Notes: generated from the letters alone by a model not told the origin. Positions 1-8,741 are shown, counted from the first letter of the stretch. The stretch is DNA of 32,348 bases from Aphodosoma sp045658305 (GCA_045658305.1 JAZOUT010000144.1:1-32348), one strand, 5' to 3'. Numbers and translations are program-made.

Positions 1-33
1 GATAAATATACTATAAACATAGTATAAACGAAC
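1..33. repeat. 11-bp-period AT-rich tandem repeat (cut by window start)
   Basis: Three imperfect 11-nt units of the type gataaatatac / tataaacatag / tataaacgaac run into the left window edge. The reverse complement of positions 1-21 matches 16861-16881 exactly, so this is the same repeat family in the opposite orientation. The array probably extends left of the window. Confidence 0.7.
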
Positions 34-101
34 CTACAAAACAATTCCATTAAACAAAACACAACAAAAACACCAAATAAAAAGATAAAAAAACATGAAT
101 T

Positions 102-935
102 ATGAATTATTTTTATTACCTTTGCAAATTATTAACATCACAACTACTAACTACCTTGTCTCTCCTATTCGACATAAAAGTACGCCTACAATACATCCTT
201 CGCGCCCACTATCGCAAAGGGCATTGGGTGCATTCGCCTTTTACATTCCACACACTCAACTACGTAATCTTCGAACGCACACCCTATTATAGTTTCAATA
301 TCATCGAATCACTCCGCCAACAACTACTCCACGACAACACCACACTAACACTACAACCACTCGGTACATCTCAAGCCAAAACTACCACTATAGCACGCGA
401 ACTCAAAAATAGCACAAAATCTCCACGACAAGCCCAACTACTCCAACGCCTCTGTGCATCAAACCAATCACATTATATAATAGAACTCGGCACAAATCTC
501 GGACTATCAACAGCCTATTTAGCATCAAACAATAGTAACTCTCAAGTATACACCTTAGAAGGACAACCACAACTTTGCCAAATAGCTCAACAAAACTTCA
601 AACAACTACACCTCAACAACATACAAATAATAGAAGGAAATATAAACAACACCCTCCCTACTCTAATCCAACAAATTCCTCAAATCGACCTCCTATTCAT
701 CGACGCCAACCACCAATACCAAGCCACTATCAACTACTACAAACTCGCTAAATCAAAAGTCCACAAAAACACCATAATCGTCTTCGACGACATCCATTGG
801 TCCGAAGGTATGCAACAAGCCTGGAACGAAATCCGACAAGACCCCGACATTCATCTCGCTATCGACATCTTCCACATGGGCATCATCTGGTTCAACACCG
901 ACATCCCAAAACAACACTACATCGTCGCTTTCTAA
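102..935 (+). CDS. Class I SAM-dependent methyltransferase (O-methyltransferase-like)
   Basis: Up to 277 aa. A Rossmann-type methyltransferase fold is visible: motif I ELGTNLGLS (residues 128-136), an acidic residue at the end of the next strand (LEGQ, E153), DLLFIDANH (196-204), and FDDIHWSEGM near 228-238, where catechol-O-methyltransferase-like enzymes bind metal. This layout fits the Methyltransf_24 type common in Bacteroidetes. The substrate is unknown. The N-terminal HSPFTF segment (44-49) is typical of this Bacteroidetes subgroup. The start is uncertain because a -7 promoter box overlaps codons 6-8, so translation may begin later than 102. The next gene starts 11 nt after the stop, so the two are probably cotranscribed. 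Codons end mostly in C. Confidence 0.85.
   Translation: MNYFYYLCKLLTSQLLTTLSLLFDIKVRLQYILRAHYRKGHWVHSPFTFHTLNYVIFERTPYYSFNIIESLRQQLLHDNTTLTLQPLGTSQAKTTTIARELKNSTKSPRQAQLLQRLCASNQSHYIIELGTNLGLSTAYLASNNSNSQVYTLEGQPQLCQIAQQNFKQLHLNNIQIIEGNINNTLPTLIQQIPQIDLLFIDANHQYQATINYYKLAKSKVHKNTIIVFDDIHWSEGMQQAWNEIRQDPDIHLAIDIFHMGIIWFNTDIPKQHYIVAF
117..124 (+). promoter_or_regulatory. Bacteroidetes -7 element TACCTTTG
   Basis: TACCTTTG followed by CAAA matches the TAnnTTTG -7 box. No convincing -33 TTG is visible. It lies inside the first codons of the longest frame of the methyltransferase gene (ATG at 102), so if it is the real promoter the translated start must lie downstream, for example at the TTG at 156. 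Confidence 0.5.
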
Positions 936-946
936 TCTCTAAAAAC

Positions 947-1804
947 ATGAATATCAATCTAAAAACAACACTATTTTACCTGTTCATTTGCACTATCTTC
1001 TGCAATTGCTCAACATTCACAGGCGAACAAATCGAAAAAACATTCGACATCGACAACTCCTACACCGACCTTCAAATAGAAGATGCTATTAACGTCATTA
1101 TCAGCAACGAACAAAATCAAATCTCCGTAATCACAACCGAAAACCTAATCAACGACGTAGCTATTGAAAAAATAGATAATAAACTAAGATTATATCTCAA
1201 AAAAAATTTCCACATCTATCGCTCAGAAATAAAAATAATTTTACCACTCAATTCCAACCTACAAAAAGTCGAACTTCATGGCGCATCCGACTTCCAATCC
1301 GATTTTGCCCTACAAAGCAAAGAAATCGACATCAACATCTCTGGAGCATCCGATTTCCAATGCGATATCGAAGCCAATGAAATAGAAATTGAACTATCTG
1401 GTTCGGCTGACTTCAAAGGAAACTTAATAGCTCAAAACATCGACATCGAACTATCTGGGTCTTCTGACATCGAAGGAAACATAACTGCTCAAAACACCAA
1501 CATCGAACTCTCTGGATCATCCGATGCCACCCTATGTGGAGAAACAAATACACTCTCAATAGAATCTTCTGGAGCAAGTAGCATAACCAAGAAAATCATA
1601 GACAACCACTATTCTCTAATCTGCAACCAATGCGAGTGCGACCTATCTGACTCAAGCGATGCCTATATTCATTGCAACGATAATATCAACATTATCAACC
1701 TCTCAGGTGCAAGCTCACTTCACTACACCGGCAATGCCAAAATCACCCTCAATGATGGCGACAACATATCTGGTAGCTCCGATATAATCCACGACACACT
1801 ATAA
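947..1804 (+). CDS. GIN-domain (DUF2807) putative lipoprotein
   Basis: 285 aa. The frame is open from 797, but ATG 947 is chosen because it directly precedes a signal sequence ending in a lipobox-like IFCNC (Cys21), and because the upstream part overlaps the methyltransferase gene. The mature protein carries a region like the start of DUF2807 (DLQIEDAINVIIS...), then about nine imperfect repeats built on SGSSD or SGASD. These are expected to form a right-handed beta-solenoid, as in known DUF2807 structures. Such proteins are widespread, surface- or periplasm-facing and of unknown function in Bacteroidetes; the 'auto-transporter adhesin' label often given is not supported by sequence here. Probably in an operon with the methyltransferase and, 30 nt downstream, the cobalamin adenosyltransferase. 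Confidence 0.85.
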   Translation: MNINLKTTLFYLFICTIFCNCSTFTGEQIEKTFDIDNSYTDLQIEDAINVIISNEQNQISVITTENLINDVAIEKIDNKLRLYLKKNFHIYRSEIKIILPLNSNLQKVELHGASDFQSDFALQSKEIDINISGASDFQCDIEANEIEIELSGSADFKGNLIAQNIDIELSGSSDIEGNITAQNTNIELSGSSDATLCGETNTLSIESSGASSITKKIIDNHYSLICNQCECDLSDSSDAYIHCNDNINIINLSGASSLHYTGNAKITLNDGDNISGSSDIIHDTL

Positions 1805-1834
1805 CCTCACAACACTAAATTTAAATCTACTAAT

Positions 1835-2380
1835 ATGAAAATCTACACCAAAACAGGCGACAAAGGCACTACCTCTCTAATCGGAGGCAAACGTGTACTC
1901 AAAAACTCCGACAAACTCAACGCCTACGGCACAATCGACGAACTAAACTCTTTCTTAGGACTACTCCGCGCAAAAACAAATGACGAAAACATAAAAACCG
2001 AAATTCTCGACATACAAAACACACTATTTAACATCGGAGCACACCTCGCACTCGACGAAAATGTCGAAAAAATTCCCGAATTTGCGCAAATTAACGACGA
2101 AAAAATTAAAAAAATCGAAGATTTAATCGATTTTTTTCAAGAAAATTTACCTAAAATTACAAATTTTATCATTTACGGAGAAAATGAACTCTCTGCCATT
2201 TGCCACGTCTGCCGAGCAATTTGCCGCCGTGCAGAAAGAGAAATAATCACTGTAAATCAACAATATAACATCGATACAAACGTAATAACATACATCAACC
2301 GTCTATCCGACTTCCTATTCGTTTTAGCACGCATTTATATAAAAAATGAAGAAAAAAGTGATTTTTTGTGGAAAAAGTAA
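1835..2380 (+). CDS. pduO: ATP:cob(I)alamin adenosyltransferase, PduO type
   Basis: 181 aa, the usual length for the PduO/MMAB family. It transfers the 5'-deoxyadenosyl group of ATP to cob(I)alamin, making coenzyme B12 for enzymes such as methylmalonyl-CoA mutase. Hallmarks are the N-terminal YTKTGDKGTTSLIGG ATP-binding loop (residues 4-18), GTIDELNSFLGLLRA (32-46), the RAICRRAERE helix and the C-terminal NRLSDFLFVLAR. The full domain is present. The protein is cytoplasmic. No other cobalamin gene lies nearby, so the context says nothing about which B12-dependent enzyme it serves. ATG 1835 is supported by the conserved KIYTKTGD beginning. Confidence 0.93.
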   Translation: MKIYTKTGDKGTTSLIGGKRVLKNSDKLNAYGTIDELNSFLGLLRAKTNDENIKTEILDIQNTLFNIGAHLALDENVEKIPEFAQINDEKIKKIEDLIDFFQENLPKITNFIIYGENELSAICHVCRAICRRAEREIITVNQQYNIDTNVITYINRLSDFLFVLARIYIKNEEKSDFLWKK

Positions 2381-2400
2381 AATAATTGAAAAAAAAATAT

Positions 2401-2408
2401 TATTTTTG
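2401..2408 (+). promoter_or_regulatory. -7 promoter element TATTTTTG before the DUF2795 gene
   Basis: TATTTTTGCAT fits TAnnTTTG. No -33 TTG with normal spacing is visible (the nearest TTG leaves only 12 nt). The predicted transcript would begin about 2415, just before a UUCG-capped hairpin. Confidence 0.5.
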
Positions 2409-2423
2409 CATCTTGAAAGTTGT

Positions 2424-2443
2424 ACTATACCTTCGGGTGTAGT
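2424..2443 (+). other. UUCG-capped hairpin in the leader of the DUF2795 gene
   Basis: ACTATACC / GGTGTAGT form an 8-bp stem (one G-U) closed by a TTCG loop, a very stable tetraloop. It lies about 10 nt after the expected transcription start and 100 nt before the start codon, with no T-run behind it. It may protect the 5' end or regulate translation. Confidence 0.45.
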
Positions 2444-2510
2444 GTATCCTTGAATAAAACAAGAATTATAACAAAATACAAACCAGAGTACAGACAAAAG
2501 ATTTTTAATC

Positions 2511-2537
2511 CTCAACTCTCAACTCTCAACTCTCAAA
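2511..2537. repeat. Heptamer repeat (CTCAACT)n
   Basis: Nearly four units of CTCAACT sit immediately upstream of the DUF2795 start codon. This is one of at least eight period-7 repeats in the window. Confidence 0.75.
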
Positions 2538-2543
2538 TAAAAA

Positions 2544-2765
2544 ATGTATTGGACACTTGAATTAGCATCAAAACTCGAAGACGCTCCTTGGCCAGCAACT
2601 AAAGACGAATTAATTGACTACGCAATGCGCTCCGGAGCTCCACTTGAAGTAATAGAAAATCTACAAGAAATTGACGATGAAGGCGAAATATACGAATGTA
2701 TCGAAGACATTTGGCCTGACTACCCAAGCAAAGAAGACTTTTTCTTTAACGAAGAAGAATATTAA
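2544..2765 (+). CDS. DUF2795 domain protein
   Basis: 73 aa, small and very acidic (many D and E), and complete. The first half, KLEDAPWPATKDELIDYAMRSGAPLEVIENLQEI, matches the DUF2795 pattern, a short helical domain of unknown function common in Bacteroidetes. The acidic tail ends in FFFNEEEY. No signal peptide or membrane segment is seen, so it should be cytosolic. It has its own likely promoter (2401) and a leader with a UUCG hairpin and heptamer repeats. The T9SS operon starts 83 nt later, but an 11-bp inverted repeat lies between, so cotranscription is uncertain. Confidence 0.85.
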   Translation: MYWTLELASKLEDAPWPATKDELIDYAMRSGAPLEVIENLQEIDDEGEIYECIEDIWPDYPSKEDFFFNEEEY

Positions 2766-2774
2766 TGCTCAAAA

Positions 2775-2833
2775 AACTTTCTATTACCACAATTTTTTAC
2801 AAATAATCTCGTTAAATATACAAATAGAAAGTT
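2775..2833. promoter_or_regulatory. 11-bp inverted repeat directly upstream of the T9SS operon
   Basis: AACTTTCTATT (2775-2785) and its perfect complement AATAGAAAGTT (2823-2833) flank a 37-nt AT-rich centre, ending 15 nt before the porP start codon. No TAnnTTTG box is visible here, so the operon may use another sigma factor or read-through from upstream. It may be an operator, or a leader hairpin with a large loop. Confidence 0.5.
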
Positions 2834-2848
2834 ACCATTCGTAAAAAA

Positions 2849-3799
2849 ATGCAACTCAAAAAAATATTATTCATAACACTCTGTTCGATATTCGCAATAC
2901 AATACACATCAGCCCAATTCGATGGAATATATAGCCAATATATGCACATCAAACACTTTTACAATCCGGCTGCTATTGGCGAACAAGAGTTAATGAAAAT
3001 GATGGTTGCACAACGATTAGATTGGATCGGAATAAAAAACGCACCAAAAACCACACTTTTTACCGTTAATACTCCTTTTGAAATAGGTAAAACTCACCAC
3101 GCTGCAGGAATCCAGTTTGTCAACGACATATTTGGCGTATTTGCAAATCAACAAATAAATGCTCAATATGCTTACAAATTCAAATTCGATTACGGAACAT
3201 TAAGCATAGGAGCTAACATAGGCGTTCTTAATTTAATATGTTATGGTGATAGTATAAAAATGGTTGAAAGCGACTATCACACAGAAAATGACCCCGCAAT
3301 ACCACAAGGGACTCAATCAGGAGTTGGTTTCGACCTAAGTGCAGGAGTATATTTTTCAAACACCACTTGGTTTGCTGGAGTATCAATCTTACACGCACCA
3401 GGAATCAATATCAAATTAGGTGATAAATACGATTTTCAAATAAATCAAGCAATGACCGCAGTCGGTGGTTACAACATAAAACTTTCAAACCCCGATTATC
3501 AACTAAAACCATCACTCTTGCTTTATACCGACTTCGTATCATGGCAAACTCAAATAAGTTTATTGCTTGACTACAAAAATAAATTTTTCGGTGGACTCGC
3601 CTATAGCATCCAAGATGCCGTATCATTCTCATTTGGGATGGAAATAATCGATGGACTCCAATTTGGATATTGTTTCGATTTACCAACATCATCAATGATT
3701 CGAGCAACACATGGTTCTCACGAACTATTTTTATCATACGACTTTAATATATTTAAACCAAAATACAATCAAAAACACAAAAGTATTAGACTACTATAA
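2849..3799 (+). CDS. porP: PorP/SprF family type IX secretion outer-membrane protein
   Basis: 316 aa. A signal peptide (MQLKKILFITLCSIFAIQYTSA) is followed by the family signature QFDGIYSQYMHIKHFYNPAAIGE (residues 23-45), in which NPAA is characteristic. The rest alternates short hydrophobic strands ending in aromatic residues, as in an outer-membrane beta-barrel of roughly 14 strands. PorP is a T9SS component that in known systems links the outer membrane to the secretion and adhesin machinery. It is the first gene of porP-gldK-gldL-gldM-gldN and is followed by gldK after 11 nt, the same order as porPKLMN in Porphyromonas gingivalis. In flavobacteria SprF has a more specialised role, so porP is the safer name given this context. 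Confidence 0.93.
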   Translation: MQLKKILFITLCSIFAIQYTSAQFDGIYSQYMHIKHFYNPAAIGEQELMKMMVAQRLDWIGIKNAPKTTLFTVNTPFEIGKTHHAAGIQFVNDIFGVFANQQINAQYAYKFKFDYGTLSIGANIGVLNLICYGDSIKMVESDYHTENDPAIPQGTQSGVGFDLSAGVYFSNTTWFAGVSILHAPGINIKLGDKYDFQINQAMTAVGGYNIKLSNPDYQLKPSLLLYTDFVSWQTQISLLLDYKNKFFGGLAYSIQDAVSFSFGMEIIDGLQFGYCFDLPTSSMIRATHGSHELFLSYDFNIFKPKYNQKHKSIRLL

Positions 3800-3810
3800 T
3801 CGATTAAGAT

Positions 3811-5232
3811 ATGAGAAAGTTAGTTTTATTTGCATTAACAGCAGCAGTAGTTGCTTTAACAAGTTGTTCTAAACCAAAAGGACAACTCACAGGTATTTAT
3901 GAAAATATTACACCAGAAGCAACACCTTACGGCATGGTTCGTATCCCACGTGGTTCTTTTGTAATGGGTCCAAATGATCAATCTGCAATTTGGGCTATAC
4001 AGCCATCTCAACGCGACGTAACAGTCGAATCATTTTGGATGGATATCACCGAAATTACAAATGGAGAATACAAACAATTTGTAGTTTGGGTACGCGACTC
4101 TATCGCTCGTACACAACTCGCACGTATGGAAGTTGATGTTTTAGGCTTAGAAGCTGAAGATGCTAAATATTTTTCTGTAAAATATGACCCATACAACGAA
4201 GCTGCTGACCCTGATACAATTCTCAATTGGAAAGTTAAAATTCCATGGAATGCTAAATGGACTTACGAAGGCGACGAAGAAGAAAATGCAACTTACCTCG
4301 CTGTCAATAGCGTATTCTATCAATCTGGCGACAAAACAGAAGAACGTCAGCTTAATGCTCATATCATGAACTATAGCTACAAATGGCTTGCTCGTGACCA
4401 AGCTAAACTTCCTGGTAACTCATTCAATCCAAAAACTGGTAAATATCACGATTGGGCTGAAGTAACTATCGATACAGCTTATTATGATGAAACTGGCAAA
4501 ATCATAAATAAAGTTATCAAAAAGAAACTACGTCAACGTGGCGACCTTATCTCACGTCGTATCATCAACATCTATCCTGATACTATGTGCTGGATGACAG
4601 AGTTTACTTACAGTTACAACGAGCCTGCTATGCTCAACTACTTCTCTCACCCAAGTTATGGCTATTTCCCAGTAGTTGGTGTTACTTGGGAACAAGCTCA
4701 AGCCTTCTGCCACTGGCGCAACGCTCAATATCAAGGCGTAAGCAAAATGCCTCGCGCGCAAGAATATCGTCTCCCAACAGAAGCTGAATGGGAATATGCT
4801 GCTCGTGGTGGTAAATTAAATTCTGCATACCCATGGGGTGGTCCTTATATCCGAGATGCAAAAGGTTGCTTTATGGCTAACTTCAAACCTCTCCGCGGTA
4901 ATTATACAGAAGATGGCTACTTCCTCCCTTCTTCAGTAGGCACTTACGACCCTAACGACTATGGTCTATATGATATGGCAGGTAACGTCTCAGAATGGAC
5001 CGACGACACATACGACGAAACAACAAGTTCATTTGCACTTGATATGAACCCAAGTTATAAATACGAAGCACGTGAAGGAGATCTCAAAATTATGCGTCGT
5101 AAAGTACTTAAAGGTGGTTCTTGGAAAGATGTAGGAGCTTATCTACAATGTGGTATGCGCGACTTCGAATATCAAGACGTATGTCGTCCTTCTATCGGAT
5201 TCCGTTGCGTCCGCACTCACATCGGTGATTAA
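3811..5232 (+). CDS. gldK: Type IX secretion lipoprotein GldK/PorK
   Basis: 473 aa. The signal ends in a lipobox, ALTSC (Cys19). The mature part is a formylglycine-generating-enzyme-like (FGE-sulfatase/SUMF1) fold: MVRIPRGSFVMGPND, then WMDITEITNGEYKQFV, VVGVTWEQAQAFCHWRNAQ, RLPTEAEWEYAARGG, YDMAGNVSEW and a terminal GFRCV. A long insert (about residues 115-270) sits inside the domain, as is usual for GldK. GldK/PorK is not an oxidase; with GldN it forms the periplasmic ring attached to the outer membrane that is part of the T9SS trans-envelope machine. The ring partner gene gldN lies three genes downstream in the same operon. Confidence 0.95.
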   Translation: MRKLVLFALTAAVVALTSCSKPKGQLTGIYENITPEATPYGMVRIPRGSFVMGPNDQSAIWAIQPSQRDVTVESFWMDITEITNGEYKQFVVWVRDSIARTQLARMEVDVLGLEAEDAKYFSVKYDPYNEAADPDTILNWKVKIPWNAKWTYEGDEEENATYLAVNSVFYQSGDKTEERQLNAHIMNYSYKWLARDQAKLPGNSFNPKTGKYHDWAEVTIDTAYYDETGKIINKVIKKKLRQRGDLISRRIINIYPDTMCWMTEFTYSYNEPAMLNYFSHPSYGYFPVVGVTWEQAQAFCHWRNAQYQGVSKMPRAQEYRLPTEAEWEYAARGGKLNSAYPWGGPYIRDAKGCFMANFKPLRGNYTEDGYFLPSSVGTYDPNDYGLYDMAGNVSEWTDDTYDETTSSFALDMNPSYKYEAREGDLKIMRRKVLKGGSWKDVGAYLQCGMRDFEYQDVCRPSIGFRCVRTHIGD

Positions 5233-5293
5233 TCATAAAACTTTTAAATCTAAAAAACTATAAACACTAACTAAATTTTCTATTCAAAAAATT

Positions 5294-6181
5294 ATGGCAA
5301 CTAAAACAGAGCAAGGTCAAAAACAAGGCCTTTGGGGAAAAATTCAAGATTGGTATGCACAACCAGGTATTCAAATGGCAGTTGGTATGGTTTATTCTAT
5401 CGGTGCTGCAGTCGTTATCGTTGGTGCGCTCTTTAAAATCATGCACTGGCCTGGCGCAGGTGTCATGCTTACTGCTGGTATGATGACGGAAGCTATTTTG
5501 TTTACAATTGGTATTTTCGAAAAACCACATGCAACATACCATTGGGAACACGTATTCCCTTCTCTCGTTGAAGAAGAAGCCAACCCTCTTAACATATCTG
5601 GCAATATCGGTGGCGGTGCTGGTATTGGTGTTGCTATGCCTGGTATGGAAAAAATGTCTGACGAGGATGCAAAAAAACTCACAGAAAGCATTAAAAATAT
5701 GAGCGAAACAGCTGCTCAACTCGCTAATATTAGTCGCGTTGCTGGTCTTACTGACTCTTATGCTAACAACCTTCAAAAAGCATCTGAAGCTGCTGCTCAA
5801 TTTGCTACAAAACAACAAAACCTTGATGAAGCAACTAACACTCTACTCTCTTCATACAAAGGTATTGCTGACAATATGTTAGCAGCTGAAGACAAAACTA
5901 AATCATTTGCAGAAAAAGCAAACGAACTTAGCAAAAATCTTGGTTCTATCAATACTTCATACGAACTTCAACTCAAAGGCATTCAATCTCAAGCTGCTGC
6001 TATTGAAGCTCAAAGTGGAAAAATCAACGCAGTTACTGCTGAATTCGAAAAATTGCATACTGCTGTAAGCGCATCATCTAAAAACATGGATGCTTACAAA
6101 CAAATGACTGACCAACTCGCTAAAAACGTTTCAGACCTTAACAACGTTTATGGCAATATGTTGAATGCAATCAAAGCATAA
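5294..6181 (+). CDS. gldL: Type IX secretion inner-membrane motor protein GldL/PorL
   Basis: 295 aa. Two N-terminal transmembrane helices (about residues 28-50 and 56-74) are followed by a long, mostly helical coiled-coil cytoplasmic tail rich in Ala, Glu and Lys. A glutamate in the second helix (E66, in GMMTEAIL) corresponds to the membrane-buried acid thought to take part in proton flow. GldL and GldM form the proton-driven rotary motor that powers T9SS. The length is slightly above that of the best-known homologues because of the tail. It starts 61 nt after gldK. Confidence 0.95.
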   Translation: MATKTEQGQKQGLWGKIQDWYAQPGIQMAVGMVYSIGAAVVIVGALFKIMHWPGAGVMLTAGMMTEAILFTIGIFEKPHATYHWEHVFPSLVEEEANPLNISGNIGGGAGIGVAMPGMEKMSDEDAKKLTESIKNMSETAAQLANISRVAGLTDSYANNLQKASEAAAQFATKQQNLDEATNTLLSSYKGIADNMLAAEDKTKSFAEKANELSKNLGSINTSYELQLKGIQSQAAAIEAQSGKINAVTAEFEKLHTAVSASSKNMDAYKQMTDQLAKNVSDLNNVYGNMLNAIKA

Positions 6182-6233
6182 CAACTCATTTTCAATTAAA
6201 ATATTAAAATTTTAACATCAAAAGTACAACAAA

Positions 6234-7808
6234 ATGAGTGGAGCAAAGAACTGTCCGGAAACCCCGAGACAAAAAATGATTGGTATGATGTATTTGGTGC
6301 TTACTGCTATGTTGGCATTGAATGTGTCTGCAGATATCTTGAATGGCTTTGACTTGGTTAACAATAGTCTTAGTAATTCAATCGAGAACTCAGCAACCAG
6401 AAACCAACGCTTATATGTAGATATGCAATCTCTCTACGACTTGAACCCTACAAAAGTTGGTGAATGGCTCGAGAAAGCAAATAAAGTAAAAGAAGAATCT
6501 GACAAAATGTTCGATCTTTTACAAGAATTCAAGAAAGGTATCATTACACTCGCTGATGGTAAAAATGCTGACCCTGAGGGCAATATCATTTTGAAACGCG
6601 ACGATACTAACGTATCTGGCGAATATGCCGAAGTTGGTACTACAAAAAAACGTGGTAACGACCTCAAAGATGCTATCAACAACTATCGTTTATTTGTAGA
6701 AGATATGTTCGGTAACGACTCTCTTCGCGTTCAAATCTACGATGCAATGTTCAATACTGAACCTATTAAAAAGAAACCAGACGAACCAGCTGTTTCTTGG
6801 GTTGACAACACATTTGCACATATGCCTGCCGTAGCTGTTATTACAATGCTCTCTAAATACCAAAGCGATGTCCGTAATACAGAAGCTGAGTTGATTCAAT
6901 ACTTCATCCAACAACAAGATGCTGGTGACTTCCGTGTAAATAAGATTCAAGCTCGTCTTATCCCTGATTCTAAAAATGTAATGCAAGGTGGTAGATATCA
7001 CGCTGAAATTGCATTGATGGCTGTGGATACAACAAAAGCTCCTATTTACTTCGTTGGAGACAATCAATTGGATAGTTGTGTCATTGATATCCCATGTAAT
7101 CAAATCGGTACATTCCCTATCAAAGGTCGTCTTGAAATGATTGACCAATATGGAGCAACTCAAACATACGAGTTTGAAGATCAGTATATGGTTTCAGCTC
7201 CTGCTGCTACAGTTGCCAACGTCGATATGAACGTTGTTTATCGTGGCTATGACAACAAAATGGAAATCTCTGTTCCTGGTCTTGCAGATAGCCAACTCCG
7301 TATTTCTGCAAACGGTGCAACAATGACTAAATCAGGTAACCAATATATCTGTAAACCATCGGCAAAAGACAAAATTACTATTGTAGTATCTGCTGATATT
7401 GATGGCAAAATGAGAACTATTGGACAAAAAGAATTCCGTGTACGTCCAGTTCCATCACCTTCAGCTTTCTTGAAATTGCCTAATGGCGAAAGATGGAGTC
7501 CTACAATGGAAACAGCAAGCAGATTAAAAAGAAAAGATTTGTTAGATGCAACTATTATCGCTGAGTACGAAGATGGTATGCTTAATGCTGATTTCGTTGT
7601 AACAGAATTTACTATCAAAATTCCAAGAGGTGCTGGTTTTGACCCAATTAAAGTCAGTGGCGGTAAATTTTCTGAAAGACAAATTGAACGTCTCAAAAAT
7701 CTTAAACCAAAACAAGAATTCTTGATTGAACAGATTAAATATGAAATGAAAGGAGCCAAAACTGCAAAATCAGGTACACTTACTATGGGTACAGTCGCTA
7801 TGCCTTAA
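6234..7808 (+). CDS. gldM: Type IX secretion motor/shaft protein GldM/PorM
   Basis: 524 aa. A short cytoplasmic segment (with R12, the position of the conserved arginine that pairs with the GldL acid in known motors) leads into one transmembrane helix (about 16-35, IGMMYLVLTAMLALNVSADI). A helical N-terminal domain (about 40-225) and several beta-rich domains follow; in known structures these dimerise into a shaft crossing the periplasm to the GldK/GldN ring. The full-length family architecture is present. It lies between gldL (52 nt upstream) and gldN (18 nt downstream). Confidence 0.95.
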   Translation: MSGAKNCPETPRQKMIGMMYLVLTAMLALNVSADILNGFDLVNNSLSNSIENSATRNQRLYVDMQSLYDLNPTKVGEWLEKANKVKEESDKMFDLLQEFKKGIITLADGKNADPEGNIILKRDDTNVSGEYAEVGTTKKRGNDLKDAINNYRLFVEDMFGNDSLRVQIYDAMFNTEPIKKKPDEPAVSWVDNTFAHMPAVAVITMLSKYQSDVRNTEAELIQYFIQQQDAGDFRVNKIQARLIPDSKNVMQGGRYHAEIALMAVDTTKAPIYFVGDNQLDSCVIDIPCNQIGTFPIKGRLEMIDQYGATQTYEFEDQYMVSAPAATVANVDMNVVYRGYDNKMEISVPGLADSQLRISANGATMTKSGNQYICKPSAKDKITIVVSADIDGKMRTIGQKEFRVRPVPSPSAFLKLPNGERWSPTMETASRLKRKDLLDATIIAEYEDGMLNADFVVTEFTIKIPRGAGFDPIKVSGGKFSERQIERLKNLKPKQEFLIEQIKYEMKGAKTAKSGTLTMGTVAMP

Positions 7809-7826
7809 TATAAAAATAAACACAAT

Positions 7827-8741
7827 ATGAAACATTACAGATTCTTTACGACACTTATTGCTACCTTTACATTTTGTGCTATAATTAATGCACAAAAAGA
7901 GATTCCTGATAGTACAGAAGTATTATTTGATAGCAATGGTAGTTTTACACGTGTAATTAACACACCCGAAGAAGTTAATGCAAAACTTATAACAATCAAT
8001 CCTCTCATTGATGAGGTTGTTTGGCGCAAAATAGTTACGCGCGTTGTAGATCTTCGCGAACAAGTTAATCGACCACTCTATTATCCTGATGCAAGTGAAG
8101 GTAATGAAATGGATGAAACCACTCAAAAGAATCTGTTTGCTATAATATTGTACAATCTTTATAAAGAGAATTTGGCTGTTTATGTAGACCCAAATTTGGG
8201 TGGACCAGATGTACCTCAATTTAAAGAAGAATTCAAAAAAAAATATGAAGACTTTGATTTCTTCAAAAATGAGATAATGTTAGAATTTACAGGTGATGAC
8301 ATTTATAAAATTATAAACTACGTTACACCTGGTGTTATCAAATATTATGTCCAAGAGGTTTGGTACTTTAACAAAACAACATCAACATTCCACAACAAAA
8401 TTATAGCAATTGCTCCTTTCTTTGATCAAAGATATCACTTAGAAAACGGAGAAAATGGAGCTTTAGGAACATCTGACCCTTTGTTCTGGGTACCTTACGA
8501 AAAACTTCGTCCTTTCCTACAAGAAGAGTTTGTGAAAATGACAGGTCGTAATATTACTCCTCTCGTTAATTTTGATGAATTCTTTACGACTCGCCAATTC
8601 TATGGGTATATAGTTAAAGACTATGATATGCAAAATCGTCAACTCCAAGATATCTCAAACGACCCTATATATCTAAAACAAGAACAAGATCGTATCGAAA
8701 ACGAAATATTGAATTTCGAACAAGATTTATGGAGTTACTAA
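7827..8741 (+). CDS. gldN: Type IX secretion ring protein GldN/PorN
   Basis: 304 aa with a signal peptide (MKHYRFFTTLIATFTFCAIINA, residues 1-22). The mature part contains the conserved IDEVVWRKIVTRVVDLREQ (about 59-77), PLYYPD (80-85), the stretch around FEFTGDDIYKIINYVTP (here LEFTGDD) and a C-terminal DPIYLKQEQDRIE. GldN is periplasmic and complexes with GldK to form the ring. It is the last gene of the operon, and a strong intrinsic terminator begins 10 nt after the stop. Confidence 0.94.
   Translation: MKHYRFFTTLIATFTFCAIINAQKEIPDSTEVLFDSNGSFTRVINTPEEVNAKLITINPLIDEVVWRKIVTRVVDLREQVNRPLYYPDASEGNEMDETTQKNLFAIILYNLYKENLAVYVDPNLGGPDVPQFKEEFKKKYEDFDFFKNEIMLEFTGDDIYKIINYVTPGVIKYYVQEVWYFNKTTSTFHNKIIAIAPFFDQRYHLENGENGALGTSDPLFWVPYEKLRPFLQEEFVKMTGRNITPLVNFDEFFTTRQFYGYIVKDYDMQNRQLQDISNDPIYLKQEQDRIENEILNFEQDLWSY

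Noticed and set aside
797..946. N-terminal extension of the GIN-domain gene
   Set aside because: It overlaps the methyltransferase in another frame, is Arg/His-rich and precedes an obvious signal sequence at 947.
3811..5232. Formylglycine-generating (sulfatase-modifying) enzyme
   Set aside because: The fold matches, but the operon context (porP before, gldLMN after), the lipobox and the large insert identify GldK/PorK.
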